64,000 nucleotides of DNA from Spirometra erinaceieuropaei (GCA_902702965.1 CACRXP010000002.1:3974074-4038073), one strand, 5' to 3'; shown: positions 43,390 to 55,540, counted from the first letter of the stretch. The notes: generated by a model not told the origin, from the letters alone. A program made the numbers and translations.

Positions 43390-43640
43390 CTCACGAACGT
43401 GAAGTCCAAGCGCCCCTCCGTGTGAAGACCAGGCCGTGCGTGGCACGCGTAGACGGGCTGTTGAGTTTTGTCAACCACTGCCCCCGAACCCACCTCCGAA
43501 CTTCTCGTTTTACCACCCTGCGCAGGTCGGCGACGGAGGAGAGAGAGAGTGTGTGGTAGATGCTGCGCACGGTGCTGCGCCTACCACGCAATGGGCTACA
43601 CTGTAGACGTCGCCTCTCGCTACAATTGAACCGTCAGTCA
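43390..43640 (+). repeat. Dispersed repeat S, copy 1
   Basis: Direct copy at 47113-47400, sharing ctcacgaacgtga, gtgcgtggcacgcgtaga and gaacccacctccg in order. A shorter, more diverged reversed copy lies at 55395-55540. No coding potential recognised. Confidence 0.75.
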
Positions 43641-45469
43641 GTTCGTGTGCTGTTTTCAATCATACCCCAGATGCTCATAAGCGCCGGGTCGTAAGAGCCA
43701 GCGACCTTTACTAGGACATCTCTTATTGCCCATACGAGTATCATTGCCCTCCTACGGCCCACCTTTCTACATGTGCACACTTGCATTGCCAACACTGCAG
43801 GGAGTACTGGTCATGGACGGGCACCATATCAACCCCCCCCCTCCCCCCTGTGCCGTTTATTCGCGCGCGTGTCTGTGCTGGCAATATTTTCAGCCCGTTT
43901 GATGGGACACGTCCAAGGACCGCTGGCGGTCGGACGGTTTGGCAGGCACTTGCTTACGTTTCTGCCTACGTGCTTTCATGCGAAAAGTTAGAGAGAGCGA
44001 CGCCGCCATCGTATTTCCCGCGTGTTCGTATTACATGCGGTGGTACTGCCGAGCCTCTACAGGCCAGCTGGCGCGCGTGCGCGCACGTTTTTTTGGCGCG
44101 TGTTTGCCTTCTCTCTCTCTGGTTCCGTCGCGCCTGATAAGGCGGCCAGAATCATCTGACTCACACGCGTTGCCCTGGTGATTTTGGGTCTTGCCCCATA
44201 CAGCTCGCTGAAGGGGGCGGGCGGGCGGTGAGGGGATCTACGGCCTCGGAGTTGCTGTGACCTATCCGATAGGTTATCGTGCGGATTCGGCGAGGCCCAT
44301 CATTGACCCGGGGGGAGGCAGCGGCGACTTGTGTTATCCGCACAGCATCCACCTTGCCCTCTTATCCTGCCCCCCACGTTTCAATGGCAGGACAAAATTC
44401 AGGCGATTTAAGATAGGCTTGGACGCAGTGGCCTGCGTACAGCCCCCTTCTGCCATGCGTACTGGTCCCTCGGGTGCAAAAATCTAGTTTTCCCATCAGC
44501 TAGTAACCTTTCAACGTACAAACGTTGGTGTGTCATGATAGTTCGAAAGTGCCTTACACTTACTGTAGTGAGGAGAGATCACACAACAGGATCGATTTCT
44601 CTCTCTGTCCCCTTTCGCATCACGTACCAGCGACAAGGGTGAGTCAGGTTTGCTGCAGATGAAGCCAGGTGCTGTGGGTAATAGGTCATGACGCTTAGGT
44701 TCCATGCCTGCCACACACGCATATGTTTGGTGCATATTTAGGTCTGACGGCACGGGGTCGCTCGTTCTGGATGCTCGTGTGCCCGTACACAAGATAGTTT
44801 GTTTGCCCAACTCGACGAGGAGCACACACACACACACCTGCCTATGCTCGGTTCCTGATTCGCGAGTTGGACTGTTAACTGCCGAAATCGCCGGATACAA
44901 AAACCCTTTGACGATGGTGTTGAGCGCGTCCAGCTTAATCGCTTATCGAACGACTCAGGCTGTACCCTAAGCCTCCTGTCCGAAATCCTTCTTCCATCTT
45001 TCCGGAGTCATTTCAGAGGTAAATCACGAGCCAGCTACAAGACTAGGTCATACAACCTGAGGGTTTATTTGGTACAACGACTTAGTGTTGCCATCTACCT
45101 TGTGTGACTCCCTGCCAATGAAAGTGACAATGCCTCTCAGGCCGCATAGCATATGAAAACTTGACCGTCATAATGGGCACGGTGAATTCCTTGTGAATTA
45201 ACTTATAGTCATGTCAGACTTGCACAGAATCTACCACAGTCGTCCATCACCCACCTGGGCTCGGTGGCAAGACAGAGTCAGGACGACAGGAGGGGAGTTA
45301 AAGTGCGGTAGCTGGCAGAGCTATACAGCCCGCCCACGCGTCCCACATGGCCTGGTGACCAAGTCATGCACCAGCATGAATCAAGGAGCATGCTTGAGTC
45401 GTCCATATTTTGCGGGGGTGGTGTGTTACGTGCGCCGAGTTTGTTTCTGGTCTGGAAATGTGTGGGCTG
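43641..45469. other. Intron 4, unassigned
   Basis: GC-rich with several short frames; none carries a known motif. A short (CA)n lies at about 44823-44836. Confidence 0.35.
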
Positions 45470-46517
45470 CAGGGAAGGGGGAGGTGTGGTGACTAAATAT
45501 CCACGGCCTCTGTGCAATTGAGGCGGTTGCATCGGGTTTATGTTGATGCTCCTGGCAATGGTTCGCCAGTCTCAATGAAATGGATTCGCAGGTGACCGAC
45601 TAGGCCAGTGCGTGGTGTGAAGGTGCCATCGCAATGGGGGCAGGTCGGAATCAAGTTCGCGCTGCTGGTGCAGATTGCGGTTGTGGTGGGCGTCGGGAGT
45701 GTTCTCACCGGCAGTAAGGGCTGGTGGTGAGTGAGGGAGTATCGGGACCTGGCTCTTCAGTGGCAGCAGTTGTCGACGTCGTAGCGGCTGTATTAGTGGG
45801 CAAGGAGGTCGAGGTGAAGGCGCTTTCTAGACGGGAGGAGGGAATACCGCCTTGGTAGTGCATTGGGTCCAAATATGTTTGACGAGACCGATCCGCACTT
45901 GAAATGTCCATTGACATCGTGGACATGGTGGAAGGATGGGCTGTTGGAATTGGCCTTGGGAACGGCAGTCCGGTTGGCTTCGTAGACTGTTGTTCCTGTC
46001 TTCACTGGTGTTGTCTTGGCCCGTCGATCCTGGGCGAGTTCTAGATCTCCGAGTTATAGAATCGCGAGGGAAATGTTTGGCCTGTAATTTTGTCGACGTT
46101 TTTGTCCTCACTATCGACGAGCTCTCGCAGTGACGTAGAATAACCGTGTGGGTAGGCGTGATCTATCCTTTTTACGTGGTCGCACCACCGTAGTTGGATT
46201 TCCCTCAGGATGGAGTGGATACTAAGGATTCCGGTTCGTTTTGAGAATTGCCATGCCTGAGACTCTGTCTCGCCACCTCAGCTTACGTATTTTGCGGACG
46301 CAGCCGGGATGAAAATTATTGAGCATCCTCGCTTGGTTTCGTACAGTGTCCAAGTTTCTGCCCTGCGTAGTAGCCTTTTCAGAACAACGACGTGATACAT
46401 CTTCGGTTTTATGTTGAACTGGAGTCTACGACTATTCCAAACTGACATCTTCAACCGGTCGAAGACCTGACTGACTCTCGAGATCCAGTAGGCCACTTCG
46501 TCGCCTACAGGTGTCAA
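45470..46517 (-). mobile_element. LINE E 3' end: RT C-terminus plus C2H2 zinc fingers
   Basis: Minus strand: from 46517 ISRVSQVFDRLKMSVWNSRR then KPKMYHVVVLKRLLRRAETW, the post-catalytic part of flatworm RTE-like reverse transcriptases (YGAETWT in the consensus, here RRAETWT). In shifted frames REIQLRWCDHVKRIDHAYPH follows near 46200. Then come two C2H2-type fingers: PCPRCQWTFQVRIGLVKH near 45920 and TCPHCDGTFTPRTGLVGHLR near 45630. The terminal zinc fingers are a hallmark of this lineage. At least three frameshifts; the 5' part is missing. Confidence 0.8.
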
Positions 46518-46529
46518 CAGAGATTTTTA

Positions 46530-46700
46530 CAGGTTCGGCCGGGGAACGCACAGGCGACGAGGTCAATTAGCTGTGTGCAAAAGAAAAGCTATTGGGAATG
46601 CGCGGTTGTACTTTGAGTGGTTGAGAAATAGTTGCCCTAACCCTCACCCCAACAGTATTGTGCCCATCAAGTGGGCTACATAACCACATCTTTCCGAATC
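46530..46700 (-). mobile_element. Partial copy of inverted-repeat element M1
   Basis: On the minus strand the end ggaaagatgtggttatgtag followed by cc matches the M1 terminus. Inside, gagggttagggc and tcaaccactcaaagtacaac match M1 at 34465-34520, and cctgtgcgttccccggcc matches 34559. The right part of the element is missing. It directly abuts LINE E. Confidence 0.75.
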
Positions 46701-47112
46701 AAGTTTGTTGAACAGCAGGCGGTCATTAGTTAAGAAAGAGCTCGCACAATAATCGACGTGCCACAGATTGTTCTTGTCTCCGCAGGACAAAAATTCCCAC
46801 ACTTACCAGTTGGGATTATGGAAAGACAACCGCCTTCTCGGCCTCAAAGACCGGACCAATGAAGATGTGGGAGACTGAGTCAGCATCTGATTGTGTTCTC
46901 GGAATGCCTGACGCCTCACTCCACCCGCCAGCTAAATATACACTGTTCTTTTCCCCAAAGAAGGCCGAATTTAATGGTGTCGTGGGGAACGATGACCAGC
47001 TTATGACAATGATAGTGTCAATAGGGCCAGTGCTGTGTACATGTGGAGTGGCCTACTGGTCGACTGAAAGTCAGGCTATAGCTTCTTCTTCTTAATGTTA
47101 CCTCTGTAGTTC
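46701..47112. other. Intron 4, no recognisable gene
   Basis: Short frames only. Probably an upstream part of repeat S. Confidence 0.35.
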
Positions 47113-47400
47113 TCTCACGAACGTGAGATCAAAGCGCCCCTTTGTGTGAAGATCCAGTACGTTGTTTGGGGGGCCGGGTCGTGCGTGGCACGCGTAGATG
47201 GGTTGTTTAGTTTTGCCCGCCACTTCGCTCGAACCCACCTCCGGACTTATTGACTCTTTTTTGCCACCTAGCTTAGGTGAGCAAGGCAGGAGGAAGTGTG
47301 ATAGATGCTGCGCATGTCAGCCGCGCACTATAAACTAATTCACGTCCAAGTCATCGGTGCCGCGCCCACCACATTGTGGTGCACACGACGAACCTCGTCG
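47113..47400 (+). repeat. Dispersed repeat S, copy 2
   Basis: Same orientation as 43390-43640, with a short insertion (about 20 bp, gtacgttgtttggggggcc) relative to it. It lies just upstream of exon 5. Confidence 0.7.
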
Positions 47401-47477
47401 CTCCTGACCGCCGTACTCTCACCATGGAGGATTTGACTTTTCTAGGCTAATAATGTCCCTTTTGCTTGTCCCGCCAG

Positions 47478-47847
47478 GACCTGGCCTACCAGCGGATGCA
47501 GATAGCCGAGCTCACGCACCAGCTGAATTCGGCCCGTCACCAAATTGAACAGCGTGATGAACTGCTTGAAGAACGTGGCCTGGTACTAGTCGATGCCTAC
47601 CAGATGCATCCTGCGGCCTCCTCCTCCTCCACTACCGGCGCTACGGAGTCGGGTTCCTCCGTGGATGGCGCCTATCCCAACGGTGACTCCGCTTCCCACC
47701 GCCTGCAAAATGGTGCTGACGGTGCAACAACCCCCAGCAGCAGTAATGAGGATCCCACAGCTACTGATCAGCGGAAGTCCGCCGGACTCACCCTTCTGTC
47801 AAAGGACAACGCAGAGCATCTACTCAAGACTCCCGGTTTTGATATGG
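47478..47847 (+). CDS. LRRFIP: LRRFIP-like exon 5, coiled coil and Ser/Thr-rich linker
   Basis: Acceptor cccgccag, donor atgg/gtatgt, 370 nt, phase 0 in and phase 1 out. It encodes MQIAELTHQLNSARHQIEQR followed by DELLEERGLVLV, matching the RQRDELIEE and HGLVII blocks of LRRFIP. Then a Ser/Thr/Gly-rich spacer of about 60 residues follows, and finally GLTLLSKDNAEHLLKTPGFD, matching AITVVSQEAAQVL. The large low-complexity spacer is where the vertebrate proteins are also variable. Confidence 0.92.
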
Positions 47848-47955
47848 GTATGTGTGTCAAATCCGCCAGCATTCATATTTGCTTTAATGAGTTTTGTACC
47901 AACTAGCAATTCAAACCAATCAAATGTAATTAAACCCATGGCTGTCGGCAGGACC

Positions 47956-48050
47956 TAGTAGTTCATGTGGTTGGACCGCTTGCTGTACTCATGTCATGCC
48001 CTTGCTGTCGTGGGTTCTAATCCCACCTAGGCCGCGGAGTTTTTTTTACA
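47956..48050 (+). repeat. tRNA-like SINE head, degenerate
   Basis: A B box (gggttctaatccc) lies in tgctgtcgtgggttctaatc then ccacc, a block shared with the SINE heads at 52405 and 52645, followed by a T-run. The A box is not recognisable. It sits about 110 bp after exon 5. Confidence 0.6.
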
Positions 48051-48104
48051 ATGAAGCCAAATAATCTTCGTCTTCTATGCTCTAGGGTTAGCTTACTTTA
48101 AAAG

Positions 48105-48790
48105 ATGAAGATGCGATCACTGGAGCGAGAAATTTATTGGCCGGACGTTTCGGATTCTCGCTCGAATCCATCATCAGAGACATTCGCAGATAAAGGTGAT
48201 GGTGGCACCAGGAGTGCAGTATTTATAGCACGTGGCTGCCGTGGGACCGTATGCGCACTGCAATTAACAGTTCTCGCAATCACCGCTGGGGTCGTAATTG
48301 TGGCTTGTTGGTCCGAGTCCGAGTCGTTAGTTGCCGTGATTTCGTCATCCGTGCTGGATGCTTGTGTGACGATTGCTCGGCAAATTGGCTCACTGTCACT
48401 GTGATAATTGCTCGCTCGCGCCCTCACCACGTGACTGATTCCCCTGCCCAGGGAAAATCTCAGCACGGAATATGGTACCGGGAGGTCATTGTGCTTGTTG
48501 ATGGATTGCGGACCTGAGAACCATAACTCGAGCAGCTCGCGGCTCACGCGGTTGTCACCCCTTGCAAGGATTTCGGCCTTTGAAATTTGAAAATATGACC
48601 GGGTCCCGTCGAGTGTACGGCCACCTGATAGTTACCGTCTCCCCGCCTCACTGCTGCTACGTGCTCGGCAATTCGCGTACGGAGTAATCTCCCAGTTTCT
48701 CCGACATAGTTGCTTTGTCCGTAACTACACCAGATCCGGTAAACGATTCCAGACGTTTCCTGCTGTGGCAGCTTACTTTATAAGAGCTTA
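48105..48790 (-). pseudogene. Penelope-like element 3' end with GIY-YIG nuclease
   Basis: Minus strand from 48771: SGIVYRIWCSYGQSNYVGET then GRLLRTRIAEH. This is a GIY-YIG nuclease core (GIV and YVG as the two signature triplets, then GR...R and the catalytic Glu in AEH), the domain that Penelope-like elements use to cut target DNA. After a stop at 48544-48546 and a frameshift, the frame 48547-48134 continues with SRELLELWFSGPQSINKHND and DLPVPYSVLRFSLG, the usual C-terminus. The copy is 5'-truncated. It lies antisense to the LRRFIP-like gene. Confidence 0.8.
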
Positions 48791-51700
48791 GCCTGGACCG
48801 CAGAACCGGATTGATGCCTTCTTGGATTACATCGGTGAAGTAGCCACTACGGTGTGTGTGTGATAAGATTAGTAAATCCGCAGTTCACTGCGCAATAACG
48901 TCATTCGAGCCAGTCCCTTGTCGAGGGGACCCTCCGTTGTAAATAGTGGGCATCTGACTTCTCACCTGACTGAAGGGCAGTTCTTCAGTGGCAATGGTTT
49001 CATTTCCAATTTAGTTTATAAAGTGTTTGGACTTCCGCCTGTGTCCGCTCCGGCTGTCCACCAGCGGGCTGCCCGCCGAAGTTGAGGTTTCATTTTCAGT
49101 ACGGTACTGACTGTGAGTATCGCGAGTCAGTGCTGTTGCCAATTGTGTCTCTAGAAAGTAATTTAACAGTGTTCTCAGTTTTTGACGGCGTCTTTTTCGA
49201 GTCTATAATTCTCTGACACATTGCTTTGCCTGATATTCTCCTTGACTGCCTAACTCCAGTTCCCTTATTCATAGTCCAACTCTTCATTACGTCTGGGACC
49301 ACGTCTATCATAACTGATTCTACAGACTCCAAGTTTGAACTTGGCCGCACATATCTAAACTCTAAATCCGAGGCAGTCGTCTCCGCTTTGGGTTAGGTGG
49401 CTTCATCGACTGCCCTATTGGGGGCACGACGCATTACGTGCGTCTACGATGAATTACATAAGCGGGATTCGTAGTACATGAGGCATGGTCCCGCCTGCAG
49501 GAGGGTGTACTCTGCCAGAGCAGACTTTTAGCCCATTACGTAGGTTGGAGATAAAGGAGCTCAACTCTGAGAACCGTCAGAGGTGACACTGAGGGACTCG
49601 CCATTTTGGCTTGAATATGAACAATCCCGCGAACGATATCGTAAGCAGTCGCACATCACCTCAACTGTTACCGTGAAACCCAGTCACAGCTCGTCGCTAG
49701 GATTTCGGCTCAGTTTTGTGTGTTTGTGGTCTCTGCCCAAATTAGACCTTTGAGCCTTTTGAGGATGTACCGGTCACTGTTATCCGTCACCACTCAGGAC
49801 TAGTTAACATGAGAGCCGGGTGAGTGTACTTTCGCACTGAAAAGAATCTCCGATTACAATTTTTAGAGACTAGTGTACTTTAAAGCCTTTCCAGGGGCCT
49901 TTGACGTCCAATATTCACCTGAAAATTGTTTCTACAGTCTTCTCAAGCTGTGCGGACATCCAGTGGCCCTGTTACTGGAGCCTCCTTATCAGAATGATGG
50001 GCGTTTACGGTAACTGGAGTAGCCTAAATGCACCTCAGTAACCTCCCTCTTTTATTGGAATCCTTTTTAACTCAACTTCTGTGGTCTTTGACTTTCTGGG
50101 TCTTGACAATTACTACCTGAATGATCACAGATTTTCGTCGTTCGGTTCAGGAGACCTAAACACTGCGCTGCGTTTGCGGTAGAAATATTTCATAACCTTG
50201 TTCTGTCCCACTCCCGTTCAGTCGGAAATTGCCTCCCACAGGAGTCGCGGTTCCTCTTCCTTGCCGTTTACACTACCACAACGCCCCGCCCCTCTCTCTC
50301 CCTGGAGGGCCATACTTTTTTAAGCTTCCTATAGCGCTTCCACACATTTCCATTGCCTCATTATGCCATTAAGCTATCGCGACCTCGGTCGGATCAGGTA
50401 TTCCTGATTGATTGTGTCACCGAAATAGCCTAATATGAGCTGTCACCCGCCCCCTACCCCTGAGCACTTAGCGTAGTGTGACGTTAATCCATGGCTATGT
50501 GCATGTGAGCTTGAATGTTGGTAGCGACACTGCGCTCCTGTGCTGCGGTGCGTGCCAAACCTCTGTCATCTGTCGAAGTAGTCCTGCACATTAATATCTG
50601 CCGTGTTTGGCATTCGCGCTGGCTTTGTTAGTCTGTGATAAGCGCGATCGTTCATGCATTCTGTGCCGGTTTATGGCTCATTGTACTTCACAGTAGAGGT
50701 TTCCATGACCCCCGCCCTTTTCCGTCGCTATGTCCATTTATATTAGCTGTTGGTGCGTAAGTAATACCCTGTGAGTACTCTTCATTCACTTGGCTGCTGA
50801 AGGCTTTGCGAACACTGGGAGCTCTGCTCTCATCCCCTCTCCTTCCCCTCGGGATAAACCGATTGAGTTATCAAGCGACTGTGGTTTTGTGAATGAAGCC
50901 CAATGCCTGCCTGCGAACATTTTTGTGACGACAGGTCCGAGATGAGCCTTTGTGGGTCATACGATCCTACTGGCAGATAGGGAGTTTTTCATTTCATCGA
51001 GACCAGCGATCGTCCTCCTTGGAGGGCTTTCTCAGGTACCGCACTCCTACGTGCTTTATGTACACTTGTGTTGTGCTGCGCTGATTGGCAGCATCGTCGA
51101 ATGACCTAAGCATTCTGCACGAGGCTTCTGCAGCTCCTCTCGAAAGTTTATGCTCGCACAATCGACGGACTTCCCGTCGACACCTTCGCCTGCAGTTATC
51201 TGACTGAAAATGACTCCCCTGCGGTAATAACCGAATCAACCGTGGGTTTAACCTCCTTCTAAAATATACTTCAACTAAAGGATCAGGAAGTTAGCTCGCT
51301 TGATGATGGTTGAAATTCAGGTGTGTGCGTGTGTGTGCTTGAGCCTGCGTACTTTCAACTTCCTGATCTCGTGTCCCAGTTGTGTGGACTCTCCATATGA
51401 CAGCTGAGGGAGTCATGCGAATGCATTGCGCACCGGACCTCGGGCGCTTCTTTTCGCTGCGGGGGGGGGCCTGTGCTTGCATGTGACTAGGAGCCTCGTG
51501 GCCTGCTTTCAAGTACGCCGTTACGTGCAACGTCGCCTTACTCTTATTGTCGATACGTCGACCTCCGGGGGGGGGGAGGGGCGGGCTAATCGGCAGTTTT
51601 TCACTTTGACTGCCGTGAGTTTTCCACCGAACAGACCTACTGCTGAAATGGGCGCAGACTCGGGGGTTTGTCAGTGGTACAGCTTTGCGAATTCTACCTT

Positions 51701-52404
51701 CGTGTCCTTCCGATTGGACGGCGCTGTCGATTTAGACCAAGAATGAGGCACGCGTAGGCAGGAGCCTTTTGCTATTTCGGCCATAGCGTTTGACGTCTCT
51801 GCAGTCGGGTTGGCTTTAACTTGTCACCGACACAAAATGAAAGAGGGACAGGCAGACTCTGTTTGACCTTTCCTCACAGTGTCGAAACTAAAGCGCTTTT
51901 GAACCCTCCCTGAGCGCCGCTAGTTATGGCCTCTGAAATATGGCCAACCGGGAGGTGGGGGGAGGCACGTCGTTCCCCCCGGCGGTCGATTAGGTTTCCA
52001 TGACTCCTCAATTTGGCCTTGACTCCAACACCCTACGCCTTGACGTCCGAGTTAGTAAAGTCTCGTTTATGTCGTTTGGGGGAATCAGTGCGTGTGTGTG
52101 ACATGCGTGGGTGAGGCGAATCCAGGTCGACCCGTGCGTCCGCGTCCAGTACGATTAGAATCTACTTAGTCTTATTACTAAAACACGACGACTGTGCCAA
52201 GAGAGAGGGTGGTTTGTGCTGCGCATGGTTCTTTCCCTGCGCTCCAAACCACTGGCGGCTCAGACAGCGTTGGTTTTGCCCGACCCTCCACCTGCTGTTT
52301 CAACATAACTTTGGTAGTGTTAAGCTACTCGCCAAAGGCCAACCCCAAATGGAACACTCTTCTGCCAGATTCCCACTTCATTTTGGCCCACTCTTGGAAA
52401 ACTC
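48791..52404. other. Intron 5, long stretch without a supported gene
   Basis: Searching for LINE, Penelope, transposase and tRNA motifs gave nothing. Notable simple sequence: G-runs near 51460 and 51568; a (GT)n near 51321-51337. Confidence 0.4.
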
Positions 52405-52483
52405 GACGCTTTAGTAGGATTCGAACCCACGACAGCAGGATCAAGGCCAACGCTCTAGCCACCTGAGCTACGAAGCCCCACCG
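52405..52483 (-). repeat. tRNA-derived SINE head, minus strand
   Basis: Minus strand: ggggcttcgtagctcaggtg then gctagagcgttggcc, with A box TAGCTCAGGTGG and B box GGTTCGAATCC. The tail resembles the other copies (cgagttttccaagagtgggc). Together with the + copy at 52645 it forms an inverted SINE pair 160 bp apart. Confidence 0.8.
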
Positions 52484-52644
52484 GGAGACGTGAGTTTAGT
52501 CACGTGGGTCAAGTTGCTCGCCCAGTCTACTGCAGCGTTTGGACTCCACCAAATTTGATACAAAAAGCTAACTGCTCAAGCAGGATTTCCTGAGTAATAC
52601 ACCTACAATCCACCAGGTGACTACTAGGCTCACGGGTCCCGGTG

Positions 52645-52770
52645 GGGCCTCATAGCTCAGGTGGTTAGAGCGTTGGCTGTATTCAAGCCCTCCCCTTGTT
52701 GTCGTGGATTTGGATCCCACCGAGGTCGCCGTGTTTTTCACAGTTGGGTCAAAGTAAAAACTTTGGGAAA
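52645..52770 (+). repeat. tRNA-derived SINE, plus strand
   Basis: The head ggggcctcatagctcaggtg has the A box; the B box is mutated (ggatttggatccc). The family-specific body starts gtgtttttcacagttgggtc, shared with the arms at 54252-54377. The tRNA source looks like an Ile/Lys/Arg type; the anticodon region is scrambled. Confidence 0.8.
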
Positions 52771-54251
52771 ATCCTCTGGCGACGGTGTGTCAGTAGCTTT
52801 CACAGGTGCCGTCTATGCATTTATGGTCGCCAGGGTGTTGGGCGTACCGTAATCAAAGCAATCCGAGGGCCAGGGTCCCGCTTAGGTGAACGAAGACATC
52901 AGGGAGAGGGGTTTATTCTATACAGAACCCTTGAGTGTTTTTCCGGCTCGGCCGGAACGGTCTGCGGGAGTGTAGTGAGCTTTGCTGGCGAAGGCCTGTG
53001 CAAGTAATCAGGCCCTTGCAACTGGACGCATCCGCGTGGGATGTTCTATTCTCGTCCGGCCGCCGTGCGTGGTCCCATTCGCCCAGGCTTTTGATGAAGA
53101 TTCGTGATGTGGCGTGATTGCCAGGCCCAGAAAGGTGTCTGTCGCGAAGTTGCGCCTTCGCGCAGACTTGCACGCCCGTACTCTGTGGCGGCCCGGCGGT
53201 TCTCGACCAATCGTAGCTCTCCAAGCGGACCAATCAACTTTAAGGGCGACTCAAACATGCCTTCGCTGAAGGCGCTGTGACGACTCCCCCACGCTCACTT
53301 CGGACGCCCCGCTGGCGGCGCCGGACCTGTGCCCTCGTCTCGCCTGCCAATTCGTCTCAACCTGTTCTCCAGTCTTTCCGCACAGAATACAGTATCCTCC
53401 TAGTTGGCATCCAACACCACTTTCTGTTCGGGACCTGGCTTGAAGGTCGTAGTGGCTCTTAAGCTGCCACGACATACACGTGAGATGCCCATATTCCATG
53501 CGGCATGAAACCTGGACAGATAGAAGGAGGTTGCGGCTTTTATGATTATCCCAGCCCTAACGCCACATGAACCAGCCCCTACACTTGACGCTCTTCCTGA
53601 CGATTCATAGAGACCTCATCTTTAAAACTGATGTCGAACCGATCTTTTCATCTTTACCGCCGATAAATGTGTCATGCTCTTCGGATTTGGGCGACGTCGC
53701 GTCGAGTAGGCCTTTGTCATGCATGCATTACAAATATCCAGGTTAACGAGTGTACCTTGATCACCAGAACCCCTAGGTTGGGCCTCAATTTGTTAACAAA
53801 AAAGGAGTATGGAGGCCAAAACGAGGATTCTACCTTGTACTGGATGATTTAAGGTCAGTTAGAACAGGCAGCGCGTTGACTGGTGCCAACACATGACCCC
53901 GCGGGTCCAACCGCGTGTGTGTCCGTAAGTTCGGCGTTTGTCACGCACGAACGCCTGTGGTTAGGCCGATGTCATTAAGAAGGACTCACAGTAAAGCGGG
54001 TGACCTTGGTGATTGCGCTTTTCAGACGGGGCGTTGGATGTTAGTTCAGGTATGGGCGCGTGAGTCATCACGCCACTTGTACGCTGGCCAAGTACTGACT
54101 CCTTTTTATACCTACGCGAGTTCCCATCATATGACCTCTAACATCTGCCCTCAAATCCCTAAACTCGCATGATTGGCCCTTACGTGGGTCCACGAGACGT
54201 TGACGCGAAATATATGTCGACTTGGCTTCAGATTTTCTAACTTATTTGGGA
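52771..54251. other. Intron 5, no recognisable gene
   Basis: Short GC-rich frames only; some may be SINE body. Confidence 0.35.
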
Positions 54252-54377
54252 ATTCATATTGACCCAACCATGAAAAACTCGGCGCCTCGGTGGGATTCGA
54301 ACCCGCGCAGTAAAGGGAAGGTTTTAGTACAGCCAACGCTGAGGCGCCGAGTTTTTCACAGTTGGGTCAATATGAAT
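54252..54377. repeat. Fold-back SINE: 37-bp inverted arms around a B box
   Basis: Arm 54252-54288 and arm 54341-54377 are inverted copies with two mismatches in 37 bp. Both are the SINE body segment (gtttttcacagttgggtcaa on the right arm). The 52-bp spacer carries a minus-strand B box (gggttcgaatccc at about 54292-54304). A transcript would form a long hairpin. It could be two SINE ends fused head to head. Confidence 0.8.
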
Positions 54378-54894
54378 TATTCAAAATCTGCCAAAACATC
54401 TATTTGGGAATTGCCATACTCTTACCGGAGAACTCTGCCTCACCTCCACCAGCTGGTTGCTCAAATGCTTAAGCTAGCGTAAATGACTCAAGGATATTTC
54501 GACAAACTTGTTGGGTTTTCGCGTTTACGTATATATTGGTCTCAAGCACCTCCAAGCAAATTTTTAAAGCAGAATATGCCTTGTCTGTTCGTAAGTTCCT
54601 ATTTTCCACGTTCGTGTGTTTTCCTGCTACCTTCTGCTCGTAGTTTGCGAGACCTAATTTTGGCCTCCTTGCCATGCTACTGACATTGCGCGGCGGTATA
54701 TACTGTAAACTCATGTTGGTGAAAGGAAAAGCACTTCTAGCAATGCCCTTAGCGGCTTCGTCCCCAAATGTGTCACGCATGACTTGCCCGTATTGGCATT
54801 GCGTGCCACTGACATGCAGCATCCGCAATCGATACCGGAGCTCGTGAAACCTAGACCGAAATATTCGTTGGATGTAACAATGATAATGATACTG
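54378..54894. other. Intron 5, no recognisable gene
   Basis: Overlapping frames on both strands without motifs. Confidence 0.35.
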
Positions 54895-55060
54895 GCAGAA
54901 TGGCATTACCGACAAAGACAAGGGAGACTGGAATGGCCATTTCTAGCTCATTAGCCGTCGTCAGCCAGTCATACCCAACTCCGAAGTGTGGAACACCCGA
55001 CGCTCGAACTCGCGACCTGTTAGTTAGAAGTCCACGCCTCTAACCACTGGGCCATGGGCC
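54895..55060 (-). repeat. Second SINE family with tRNA-like head
   Basis: Minus strand head 55060-54986: gggcccatggcccagtggtt (A box TGGCCCAGTGG) and gcgagttcgagcg (B box). The body that follows includes gctaatgagctagaaatggc and cattccagtctcccttgtct. It differs from the SINE at 52645. Confidence 0.75.
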
Positions 55061-55254
55061 CGTTGCCCTGTTGGTTTCTATCCGGAATATACAACGGTGA
55101 GCGTCCCCTACCATAATAATGATAATTTGATGCATTCCTTCTAGGACACAGTATATCCGTATCATCTCTAAAATTGAAATCCACAACTTCCCCACGACGT
55201 GGGCGCTGGCGTGATTTGCGAGCGTACTTTTTCGTGGTGACGCACTCATGCTTT

Positions 55255-55325
55255 GGCTGATGACAGCTGAGAAGCCGGAAATGACCATTCCAGTCCCCCT
55301 TGCCCTTGTTCGCAATGCTATCCTA
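55255..55325 (+). repeat. Second SINE family, body fragment
   Basis: The + strand agccggaaatgaccattcca then gtcccccttgcccttgtt matches the body of the SINE at 54895-54970, in opposite orientation. The head is missing. Confidence 0.65.
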
Positions 55326-55394
55326 ACTATGTCATGGTTGCTGGCGGGACTTGAGAGAGAGAGAAAACCCTAGAGTACAGCGGGATGTGTGAGT

Positions 55395-55540
55395 TCCATA
55401 ACGCCATCGGCGTACGCGTCCCTCTATCGTTGTCTACATCACTGCGTCCTCCCTCAAGCACCATCTTCCGATGGACAGGCGACCGTTTAGCAAAGCTAAG
55501 CAGCCCGTCTACGCCTGCCACACACGCGACCGGTTCCCTA
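55395..55540 (-). repeat. Dispersed repeat S, diverged reversed copy
   Basis: The minus strand ggcgtagacgggctgcttag then ctttgctaaacgg is similar to 43449-43480. Only part of the repeat aligns. Confidence 0.5.
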
